A stretch of 64,000 nucleotides of DNA, from the NCBI GenBank assembly GCA_022496805.1, contig CM040107.1, forward strand, positions 15,549,501-15,613,500, read 5' to 3'. Positions within the stretch are counted from its first letter, which is position 1; the number at the start of each line of letters is the position of its first letter. The translations under genes were made by a program, and so were the position numbers. Positions 1 to 9,829 of the stretch are shown here, piece after piece. Source of the DNA: Pohlia nutans (Eukaryota > Streptophyta > Bryopsida > Bryales > Mniaceae). The notes under the pieces are model-generated. The model saw only the letters and a program-made list of their open reading frames with translations. It did no database searches and had not been told where the DNA came from.

Positions 1-672
1 ACAGCACAACGCGGCAGCAAGTCAGCAAGGAGGCAGTGGACGTGTGCGAGGTGCAAACAACGTGCACGTTGCGAGGGTGAACTGACGGGTGAACTAGTGA
101 GGTTGAACTCCATTTCGCCCCGCAGGTCCACTTACCCTAAATTCCTAATCCGTGATTGGCTGTGTCGCAGTCATAGCTCATGGAATCTTGGATCTAGGCA
201 TGGCTCGACAACCACTAACCTTATCAAAACCCTTACTACCCAGTATGATGATAGTGTCCCTAAACGTAGTGTGACTCTAACTCCACTTTATCTGTAATCA
301 TAAACACATTCCTATTTTGACCCTAACTCCAGTCCAATCTTGACCCGGACCCAGTCACTTCTAGCATAGCTATTGCACAACCAAAGTATAATATATATAA
401 TATTTCTAATCAGTTCTAACTGCGTGTCGTTCTATGGAGACTAGAGTCTCCAGGATCTCAAGATCACAACTATTCACCCTTAGAGAAAAATTGATTCTAG
501 AAAATACGAAATGATAGTCATTTGTCATCTAATCGCAATGATGTGTACGCGTGTCGGACTTGTGCAATTACATCCCACACTAGTTCATCGTAGTCGATAA
601 ATGTATAGTACGTACAAAGAAGTCCATGTTATAAGAAATATGTATTATCCTGCAATGAACTTTGAAACTCAC
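1..672. other. No supported gene
   Basis: Mixed-composition sequence with short chance ORFs only. I see no splice-bounded exon, RNA gene or repeat array here. Confidence 0.5.
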
Positions 673-998
673 ATTCTTGGATAAGGTCTTACAATTGGAA
701 GTGAAACGGTGCAGTCCATCGCATTTTTGCTGACTTCGCAGATGGCTTGACTCGCCTCCATCTCCAAGACCACTTCTTGCAAACTCCCCAAATTGGTCAC
801 TTCGTCTCCAGAAAAATCAATCCTTAACCCCTCAGGCTTCTCAGCAGCAGTCAGACGTGACATGTGTTTGGACGATCTCATCTTCGAACGTTCCAATACA
901 CGTCTGCTAGAATATAAAAGTCTCCCTCGTTTCTTTCTCTTCTTTTGCCCACTTGCAATCTCAGTGTTGTTAGCACAATTATCGTCCAGCATCTGCAT
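673..998 (-). CDS. Possible first exon of an unrecognised small gene
   Basis: An ATG-started frame of about 108 codons on the minus strand. It begins with a Lys/Arg-rich stretch (GQKKRKKRGR near residue 18) and continues into a mixed charged region containing SGDEVTNLGSLQEV. The frame ends just past a GTGAGT that would make a good splice donor (exon end near 673), so it may be a 5' exon whose partner lies outside the left edge. I do not recognise a family. The basic patch could be a nuclear localisation signal or nucleic-acid contact, but that is a guess. The overlapping plus-strand frame (793-1005) looks like a shadow. A chance ORF remains a real alternative. Confidence 0.25.
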
Positions 999-1532
999 AG
1001 CCTAACCTCTAACCTAATAGTTTCATGGTAAAGATAAGTTCTGCATATGCTGTTTGTGTTCCAGCCCAGCAATCCAACTAACTGTCACAGCTATCTCACA
1101 ACTGATTCTATCTTCCACAGTGGCTTAAATGGTCAAGAGCATGGTTGTTTGTCATCCTCATCTTACGTATTTCAAATAGTCTCAATCATTCTATAATAAG
1201 TACATAGTCCTTTCTAGTAGATTGTATCACTATTTTTTATCAACGCCTAACAACTCGCACTCTCTATGTTAGCTGTCACTGACATAAAGATGATGCATAT
1301 GCCTTTCAGACACTTGCTAATGAATGTAATTCCACGTTTCTCATTTCTTAACTCCGCCGTATTTGAATGCACTATATTTTGTAGCCTATGTCCAAGCCTA
1401 CTAGGTTATAGCCTCGATGGATTGTCAGAACCCAGTCAAATTTATTGCTAAGCAGCTAATTGTTAGACTGCATAGCTTCATCACTTTTGTAAACGCTTGC
1501 ATATCAGTCACTACTAAGTCTCAACGAGAGTC
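999..1532. other. Intergenic, nothing recognised
   Basis: AT-leaning sequence with no supported ORF, RNA gene or repeat. Confidence 0.45.
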
Positions 1533-1997
1533 ATGGAGGATCGTTGTGTAGAGGATGTGCTCGACTTGGAAACCATTGGCAGATTGACGATGCCATTGGA
1601 GGAAGACTATCCCGTTGTGTCTAGGAATGGACGTTTGGTGCAAATGTCGAATCCCATCAACAGCCTGGAGGGTGCAGTGGAATTGTGGATGGGCGAATTC
1701 CCAAACTGTCACGACTCCGACATCGACCTTGCTATCATCTTGCTAGACAAAGATCGACTTCGATTCTACCGAGTCCCGTGTGGAATTTGGGACTCCCTCC
1801 CTCGACATCCTCTTGTCTGGAGGCTCATGTGGTCTCATTATGTTTGCAAATTGCTGGATCTTCCCGATCCTTGCAACCTCGAAAGCGATGGTATCCCAAT
1901 TGTGCCAGAAGATATTGCAGATGCCGTCGAGGAGTTTTTTGACGATGAACCCAAGCCTCCGTTTTGGGGTTCCGTTCCAAACACCATGCCCATCTGA
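1533..1997 (+). CDS. Hypothetical 154-residue acidic protein
   Basis: An uninterrupted ATG-to-TGA frame of 154 codons in a stretch otherwise poor in ORFs. The protein is acidic, ends in a Pro/acidic tail (EEFFDDEPKPPFWG) and has a Trp-rich centre (HPLVWRLMWSHYV). There is no signal peptide, obvious membrane segment or zinc motif. I do not recognise a family. It starts about 1.2 kb upstream of the MULE transposase pseudogene and could be an accessory gene of that element, a host orphan gene, or a single exon. The minus-strand and +2 frames over the same DNA are shorter and compositionally less protein-like. Confidence 0.4.
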   Translation: MEDRCVEDVLDLETIGRLTMPLEEDYPVVSRNGRLVQMSNPINSLEGAVELWMGEFPNCHDSDIDLAIILLDKDRLRFYRVPCGIWDSLPRHPLVWRLMWSHYVCKLLDLPDPCNLESDGIPIVPEDIADAVEEFFDDEPKPPFWGSVPNTMPI

Positions 1998-2696
1998 TTC
2001 CGCGGTCTTTGACAAGACTTAAAAGCTACATCAGTGGAGGCTGCAGCTTAGTTTTTTATGAACGAAAAAAGAATATCCTTAAAAGAATATGCTTTCGTAT
2101 ATAGAAATCAAGTAGCAGTAGCAATAAGTATTATAATTTATACTCAATTGTTATTATGACAGTGGTTGCTCTGGAAGCTTCATCTAGAGTACATATACAT
2201 TAGTATTTCAAAAAGCTGCACTTTCACAGAGACTGTTGGTTTGTCGTCACAGTATTAATAAATCTCAACGACAACTTCTTTGCGTGAATATAATGTCACT
2301 TTATGTTATATGACTAAGCCAACGTCAAATTAGATTCTTCTCTGACTCATTGCAACCACTCATGAACTTTGAACTGCGAGCTGATGCATGTGGCAAAGTA
2401 CATTTTGTCACTAGTTTAATTAGCCAGCGCCGTATAAGTCTCTGACTTTTTCTAGATTAGTCATCTTCTTAAAGCAGGAAGATGTCAGCTCCATGGCGGC
2501 TCCAATCTTAGACCTATCTCACCATTTAGATTGATATTACTACTGTGATTCTGAATGTAGTCACTCCATTTCTAACGACATCATGTTATATACCGAAGCA
2601 AATTTAAAGTGCCTCACAGTTCATCTCCTTGTGTCTTCATTGCAGATTTGTTTCTTGTTTTTAACCACTACTATCTCTCTAGTCCAATATTTGTCT
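1998..2696. other. Non-coding spacer, possible MULE 5' flank
   Basis: No supported gene. The in-frame extension of the transposase upstream of its ATG (back to about 2583) contains a plausible acceptor (TTCATTGCAG near 2645), so a 5' intron of the element may lie here. I could not identify terminal inverted repeats by eye. Confidence 0.3.
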
Positions 2697-5600
2697 ATGG
2701 CTAGCATCTCCGTTAGAGGTGACGAGGTCCCACTAGTTCTACCCGTAGGTGAGACTGGCTTTGTCAAAGTCACCTCAAATCTTCTTTACATTCGGTTTGG
2801 GCTAGCAAAAAGCTCCATCATGGTCGAAGAAGAGGTCCTTGAGAAGTATGGAATAGTCAAAGAGGCCATTTTACAGTCTAGATTTACAGAGGACGAGGGT
2901 TATTACTAACTCCTGCATCCTGGTCAGTATAAAGCATACGGTCTTACCCCGCAGCAACTGGCTGCATCTACTGAAATTATAGCCCCTGCCTCGGATACTT
3001 CCACTGTGGAGTTGCCCCACGCACATCCTGATAGGAGGCAATTTGCAGATCCAACGCGTTCCGTTGCAGATATTATGGTCAATCTTTGCAATGTGAAACG
3101 CGAGAGTCTAGACCCCATCATTAAGTTGTCCAGTGAATCTGAGGGAGAAACACCAGCACAACTTTCGCAACTTCCAAACTTGAATGAACCAGCTCCTTTT
3201 GTTGCGACTCAAGCTACTGTCCGCACCCCCGCTAATAGTCCATCTTCCTCCTCCTTCTCCCTCCCTCCTCTGTATCCTAGTAGTTCACAAGATTGTCCTA
3301 GTGTTATGCAATGTCTGCGGAAGCTGTCTAGTGTTCCTGGTTCTTGTACTGAACTTGCTCAAATAGATTTTGATCGCATCGAATATCACAAGGTGCAGTT
3401 CCTTCCCTCGCAGTTTGACGGGGACGTGGTCTTTGAGCTACCACTGATTTATGGACGTGTGCAGTCTTCCGGAGCCCGGAGCAGGGAGGGAATGGACAAG
3501 CGTTACGACGGCCACACATGGTGCCGCACCACAACATCCAACATCCACAACCCCTTCGGTTTGAAGTTCAGGAGGTCGACTTGCGTTGGCCACTTGCGTT
3601 GTGGCAACGAAGATTGTGACTATCTTGCTAGAACATCCAAAAAGAATGAGACCGAGTGGACAGGTACAACTAACTTCCCCTTCGATGTTCGTCAAAGCCC
3701 TCCTCCGGATTCTTCCATTGTATGTAAAGTCTGCAAGAACGCCCCATCTTGTCGTGACTCTTGCACGGCGCGGGTGTATTACGTGATCAACGTCAAAGAC
3801 AGGTCTCGTGCATGTATCCATTTAGGTTGTCATAGACATCCTGTCGCCAAAGGACCATGCAGGGAATCCATGGAGACCATCACCGGCTTGATTGCATTGG
3901 AGGTGGCAAAGACTCCTACCACCAAGAACTCGGCCATTGCTCTTGCGGCTAGCAAGGAATTCCTCGAGACGTTTCTTGTCCACAGTAGGCCCGGCCCAAA
4001 AGAGATGCTGCGAGGACAGGAATTGGACAAGGTGATGGACAAGTTTCGCATGCTGAGCTCCCCCAACGTTCGGAACATGATCGCTACTTTTCGCGCACAA
4101 GGCAAAGGCAAAGACGAGATTGATCAAATCCTTGAGATGAAGCGGCATTCGAAGATTGAGTTCATACACGATAGTGTATTCCTAGGCCAAGGACAGGAAA
4201 AGGTATATCTTTTCAAAATGCTCGTCCATGGCCCCGGGAGTGGCGTCGACCTTGTGAGAAGGATGTAACCGGGAGGTGACCTCCAGAATTGCTTCGTCAT
4301 TTTTGATCACGTGAAGAGAGTGAAACCATGGACTAGTATTGCCTGCCATGTTTATGACTCCACTTACTGCAAAGTGATGACCATCGCTGTCTGCGATATG
4401 CAAACTGAAGGTACTGAGGGCCAGCTGATATTTTGGCGTTGCCTGAACAAAGTTATGGACAACAACGGCGTACCAAATCCAAACTTCAAAGGTTTCATGT
4501 GTGACAGCGCACAAGCAAACTTCAATGCAGTTCGCATAGTCTACGGCTCGGGCAATCCTTCCGTGCCCATGGTAGACCGTGAAAGAACTTGTCTATTTCA
4601 TTGGGCAACAAGTATGCACAAACACACTGAGAAGCCGATCGCCAAGAACTTCCAGAACCAACACATCAGGCTTTGCAAACAATACAAAGATGCTCAAACT
4701 ATGGAGGAAGCTGACAGGATGTACCTTGAGTTGAGAGCGTGGTGGTACTCTTCCGGTGCTTTTTCAGAAGATGCAATTCGCGAGCTTGAAGACTGGTTGG
4801 CTTTTTGGCATTTTCGCTACCGTCAATGGGGTGGTTTCATGGAAACGGTAAAATACCAAAAGCCCTCTTTCACTTCACGTGGATGTTTGGAATAGGTTGT
4901 AGTCCCTCGATGTCGATGGTCCTTCCCCCGTGATTTCTTGTATGTAGACGGGGTCAAGTACGGATCTGTCGGGCCCGACGGTTGCTTGGTCACCTACCCG
5001 TAAATCCTACAGTCACATGAACAGAGAGCACTTAGAAAATAGCCGTCGGCCCCGACGGCTATTTTTAAAAAACAAAAAAATTCTGAATTTTCGCAAATCA
5101 TAGTACAAAACACAGAAATTCAAATTTATATTCTTTTTTTCCAACGTGATTATTTATACATCTATCACCCCAACGAAATAAGTACTAGTCATTTAGGTAA
5201 CCGTGAAATCAAAGGTATTTTGTGCAATAAGATAAACTGTGTGATGCAATTTCTGCAGAATCTTACCGCCGATGAACTGGCAGACATCCCAACATGCAAC
5301 CTTGCAGAGACCGTTCACAACAAGTGGATGCAAGCCTCCGGGAAGCGAGGCTCGGACCTCTTTGTTGCCACCACAGATGATTGGGCCCGTGCTTTCATGT
5401 AGATGACCAACTATAGAACATTTCTATGTGGAGGTCCGTCTGGAACTGGACCGTCCAAGCACGATCTAAAACTGAAGAGGGCTATGGCATCCCATGACGG
5501 CAAGAAGATCGCCGAAGCAATTAACAACATGCCGGGGGTGCGGAAGTTTCTACACGAGTTCCACATTTGGAAGGAGAAGAGGTGTTTGGCTCGGCCAAGA

Positions 5601-6637
5601 GAAAGCTCGACATGCCAGTGGGTTGCGAGGGAGATTCTCATCGCCCTGACAAGGTGAACTTCTCGCATCCACGTGTCCAAACACGATCTGCCCTTGCTCG
5701 AATGAACTCGGAGCAATCACCAAGATCTACTTCCCCGGTTCCATTCACTACCAGGGTGTTGGAGACTGACTGTGACACCTCGAAATGGCACATTGCAAGG
5801 ATATCTCACAAGTCCAGAAGGCAGTGTCACGCAGTGCAAGCGGGCAATAGCAACAAGTGCAAGATGATGATAGCGAAGGGCGGTAAGGCCACAGCTGCCC
5901 CAACCTACCAAGGCACTAGGACGGAGTACAAAGGGACAAAACCTCAGACGGCTGATTTCTGGTTCTGTCCTGACCAAATCGCACGATGTGTCATGGGACC
6001 GAAGCGCTTCTTTGTCATAGACCGCCCGGAAATCCCTGATGTTTGGCCCGTCCTCTCTGGTACAAACCTAACGCGTGCCGAGATCCTATAACTCCAAGAA
6101 GCCAGGTTTCGCCTTGAGTCCACTACAGCCCTTTCGCCTCGACACCTGTTTACGACGTCGAAGGTGTTTGAGCTGGTGCTCTGGACTCATCCAAGGCCTT
6201 TGCATGCAGACAGAGTCCCGTCTTCTCGAAACGGCAAAAACGTGCGTCGAAACACCAGAGCTCCCACGGAAGCTCACCGGAATCAATGGGAGAGTGCTAG
6301 AAACGTGAAGGCAAATATTCTCCGCGTTAACCTCCTCCCCTACCCCGGGCTTGGTGCCATCACCGTGCTCCTGTCTAGGGTGGAGCCTGATGATAAATTG
6401 TACAATATCACATTGTGCAATTTTCCGTCCTGTACGTGCCCACATTATGCGAGCATGAATTCTGCAGCTGTTGGGAGGCGTGGCTAGTACGTCAACTGCA
6501 AGCACCTCTACTACATCTTTCGATTCTTTTGCAAGCTGGACTATAAAGTTGACACGTACATCCATGCTCCTACTCTTAGCTTGGATGAGGTCAAAAAGAT
6601 TCTACTGGCTGCTGGGATCATCAAGACTGAGGATTGA
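2697..6637 (+). pseudogene. MULE-type (Mutator-like) transposase, decayed
   Basis: Starts at an ATG at 2697 (MASISVRGDE). One frame holds to about 4880 with in-frame TAA at 2907 and 4266. It then suffers a frameshift near 4880, a likely intron or lesion from about 5070 to 5257, a frame change near 5570, and stops at 6089-6091 (TAA) and 6485-6487 (TAG). Recognisable parts in order: a Pro/Ser-rich N-terminus; a Cys-rich segment (CVGHLRCGNEDCDYL, then CKVCKNAPSC); a DDE-type core with candidate acidic residues in HVYDSTYCKV, GFMCDSAQAN and NLAETVHNKW, plus the Cys/His insertion CLFHWATSMH; and a C-terminal SWIM zinc finger (SCTCPHY followed by VNCKHLYY). The DDE core with a SWIM finger is the MULE arrangement shared with plant FAR1-like proteins. 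The multiple lesions make it non-functional. Start and family are inferred by motif only; terminal repeats were not found. Confidence 0.82.
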
Positions 6638-7129
6638 AGAATGAAGACTAATCGGTGTTGAGACGGGGGGACTACAACTAGAATCAATAGCTTCCTACTT
6701 TGAATAGCTGATGCCCTATTTCGAATTGGTTGAAGTAATTGCATGATAAGTTTGACCAGTAGAACTATGTATTAGAAAAAAGAAAAAAAGAAAATACTAC
6801 ATACTAATCCACATTATCTCTTTCCGTTCTTTGTCTCTTTTCAAGAAGTTCACCGGATGGGGTTCAATTTCACCCATGTTCCCTATAATTTTCCATTTAT
6901 TTAGACTAGATCCTCAACATTGTCCTACACTAAGTTCTAACCCTCGGTTATAGGTCCAGCGGTAGTAGGGTGCCAAAATTACTATTATTAGTAAAATGTC
7001 CAAAAATAGAATTTTACTTTCTAAAATTAGAGCCATTTTCTAAATTCATATGGATGCTAGGCTCTAGGCTCCCCAAATCCCCGCTCTCCGCTCTTAGCCT
7101 CTCCTCCCTAGGAATGCACGCTAGCGTCG
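6638..7129. other. Spacer between MULE relic and satellite
   Basis: AT-rich, no supported feature. The last ~30 bases resemble a partial first unit of the following satellite. Confidence 0.4.
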
Positions 7130-9245
7130 TTGGTCAGTGGGGAGCGCAAATTTCTTGAACTCCATGGGGCGAGGCTGTGGTGTCGTGGCCGAGGCCTATC
7201 TCCTAGGGTTGAGGATTCTCGTTGAGAACTCCTCACGTGACGAGCTGGATGTGAGTTGGGGAGGGCAAATTTCTTGAACTCCTTGTAGCGAGGCTGTGGC
7301 GTCGTGGCCGAGGCCTCTCTCCCAGGATCCAAGGTTCTCGTTGAGAACTCGTCACGTGACGAGGTGGGGTGAGTGGGGAGGGCAAAATTCTTGAACTCTT
7401 TGAAGCGAGGCTGTGGCGTCGTGGCCGAGGCCTATCTCCGAGAGTCGAGGGTTCACGTTGAGAACTCGTCACGTGACGAGTTGAAGTTAGTGGGGAGGGC
7501 AAAATTCTTGAACTCTTTGGGACGAGGCTGTGGCGTCGTGGCCGAGGCCTATCTCCGAGGGCCAGGGTTCTCGTTGCGATCTCGTCACGTGACGAGGTGG
7601 ATGTGAGTTGGGAAGGGCAAATTTCTTGAACTCCATGGGGCGAGGTTGTGGCGTCATGGCCGAGGCCTATCTCCCAGGGTCCAGGGTTCACGTTGAGAAC
7701 TCGTCACGTGACGAGGTGGGGTGAGTGGGGAGGGCAAATTTCTTGAACTCCATGGGGCGTGGGTGTGGCGTCGTGGCCGAGGCCTATCTCCGAGGGTCGA
7801 GGGTTCACGTTGAGAACTCGTCACTTGACGAGGTGGGGTGGGAGGGGAGGGCAAAATTCTTGAACTCTTTGAGGCGAGGTTGTGGCGTCGTGGCGGAGGC
7901 CTATCTCCGAGAGTCGAGGGTGCACGTTGAGAACTGGTCACGTGACGAGTTGAAGTTAGTGGGGAGGGCAAAATTCTTGAACTGTTTGGGACGAGGCTGT
8001 GGTGTCGTGGCCGAGGCCTATCTCCGAGAGCCAGGGTTCTCGTTGAGATCTCGTCACGTGACGAGGTGGATGTGGGTTGGGAAGGGCAAATTTCTTGAAC
8101 TCCATGGGGCGTGGCTGTGGCGTCGTGGCCGAGGCCTATTTCCCAGGGTCCAAGGTTGACGTTGAGAACTCGTCACGTGACGAGGTGGGGTGAGTGGGGA
8201 GGGCAAATTTCTTGAACTCCATGGGAGGAGGCTGCGGCGTCGTTGCCGAGGCCTATCTCCCAGGGTCCAGGGTTCTCGTTGAGAACTCGTCACGTGACGA
8301 GCTGGGCTAAGCGGGGAGGGCAAATTTGTTACACTCCATGGGGCGAGGCTGTGGCATCGTGGCCGAGGCCTACCTCCATGGGTCGAGGGTTCACGTTGAG
8401 AACTCGTCACGTGAGGAGCTCGGGTGAGTGGGGAGGGTAAAATTCTTGAACTCTTTGGGGTGAGGCTGTGGCGTGTTGGCGGAGGCGTCTCTCCCAGGGC
8501 CAGGGTTCTCGTTGAGAGCTCGTCACGTGACGAGCTGGGGTGAGCGGGGAGGGCAAATTTCTTGCACTCCATGGGGCGAGGCTGTGGCGTCGTGGCCGAG
8601 GCCTACTTCCCAGGGTCCAGGGTTCACGTTGAAAACTCGACACGTGAGGAGCTCGGGTGAGTGGGGTGGGCGAAATCTTCGAACTCCATGGGGTGAGGCT
8701 GTTGTGTCGTGGCCAAGGCCTATCTCCCAGGGTCCAGGGTTCTCGTTGAGAACTCTTCACGTGACGAGCTGGATGTGAGTTGGGGAGGGCAAATTTCTTG
8801 AACTCTTTGGGACGAGGCTGTGGCGTCGTGGCCGAGGCCTATCTTCCAGGGTCCAGGGTTCACGTTGAGAGCTCGTCACGTGACGAGGTGGGCTGAGTGG
8901 GGAGGGCAAATTTCTTGCCGTCCATGGGGCGAGGCTGTGGCGTCGTGGCCGAGGCCTATCTCCCAGGGTCCAAGGTTCTCGTTGAGAACTCGTCACGTGA
9001 CGAGGTGGGGTGAGTGGGGAGGGCAAATTTCTTGCAGTCCATGGGGCGAGGTTGTGGCGTCGTTGCCGAGGCCTATCTCCCAGGGTCCAAGGTTCTCGTT
9101 GAGAACTCGTCACGTGACGAGGTGGGGTGAGTGGGGAGGGAAAATTTCTTGAACTCTATGGGGAGAGGCTGTGGCGTCGTGGCCGAGGCCTATCTCCCAG
9201 GGCCACGGTTCTCGTTGACAACTCGTCACGTGACGAGGTAGATGT
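7130..9245. repeat. 117-bp satellite, 469-bp higher-order period, CACGTG palindrome per unit
   Basis: About 18 tandem units. Anchoring on the GTCACGTGAC core gives positions 7232, 7351, 7468, 7584, 7703, 7820, 7937, 8053, 8172, 8289, 8406, 8522, 8639, 8756, 8875, 8992, 9109 and 9225. The spacings are 116, 117 or 119, mostly in the order 119-117-117-116, which makes a four-unit higher-order repeat of 469 bp. The 119-bp unit always carries a GATGTGAGTTGGG-type variant. Most units contain the perfect 16-bp palindrome CTCGTCACGTGACGAG. Because 117 is divisible by three, long frames appear on both strands. They are a by-product of the repeat, not genes. The array lies directly upstream of gene 1. 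Confidence 0.95.
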
Positions 9246-9735
9246 GAGTTGGGGAGGGCTCGCTTAGTCGCCGACTCCTTGTCAATGGTGGTGTGTGTGA
9301 CGCCATGAAGGCAATGCTCGTAACGAGCTGGTCTTCACTGGGAGAGCGAATTCTCTAATCCCTTGGGGCCAAGGTCTGCGTGGGGGTGGACGCGATGTCT
9401 CGAGGGTCGAGGGTTGACGCCATCATGGCTTGTGACGTGACGAGCTTAAGTCCGGTGGGGAGTGCATAATTCTCTAAACTCATGGGGCCACGGCATGCCG
9501 TCGAGGTCCGATGTGGAGTGAAATGTTAGATCATGATTGTCCGGGTTTGCCATGAAGACTCGTCACGTCACGAGCTGGGGTCCGGTGTGGAGTGAAAATT
9601 CTCCACATCTATAAGGCCAGGGTTTTGCGATGGGGCCGATGTCTTGTCTCGAGGGTCTAGGGCCTGCTAGGATGGCTCGTCACGTCACAAGTTTAAGTCC
9701 TATGGGGAGTGCAAATTCTCCACACCTTGTCAAAA
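9246..9735. repeat. Degenerate edge of the 117-bp satellite
   Basis: Diverged units with ACGT-containing cores near 9320, 9432, 9562 and 9679, spaced about 112-130 bp. The palindrome has decayed to GTGACGTGACGAG or GTCACGTCACGAG. Gradual decay toward gene 1 suggests an old array edge maintained less well than its centre. Confidence 0.8.
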
Positions 9736-9829
9736 GGATGAAGTGTCTCATGTAAGGAACATACACGTTCAGTCATCCTTCTAGATTTTTGGCTCTTTAT
9801 TTATGTTCTTTTCAATTCCTCTTTTACAG

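Noticed and set aside
4966..5066. CCGTCGGGCCCGACGG-like palindromes and AGCCGTCGGCCCCGACGGCT as a possible regulatory hairpin
   Set aside because: They lie within decayed transposase coding sequence (readable as SLDVDGPSPVIS ... NSRRPRRLF in the shifted frame), so the symmetry is probably a coding coincidence.
7233..9152. Long ORFs on both strands through the 117-bp satellite, with repeated SRHVTSSQREPWTLGDRPRP-type peptides
   Set aside because: The unit is a multiple of three in most copies, so any frame that is open in one unit stays open. Frames on both strands coexist, units of 116 and 119 bp break them, and there is no start or splice context. Treated as a repeat by-product.
7130..9245. 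CRISPR-like array
   Set aside because: Repeats are contiguous 117-bp units with no unique spacers, and the context is a spliced eukaryotic genome.
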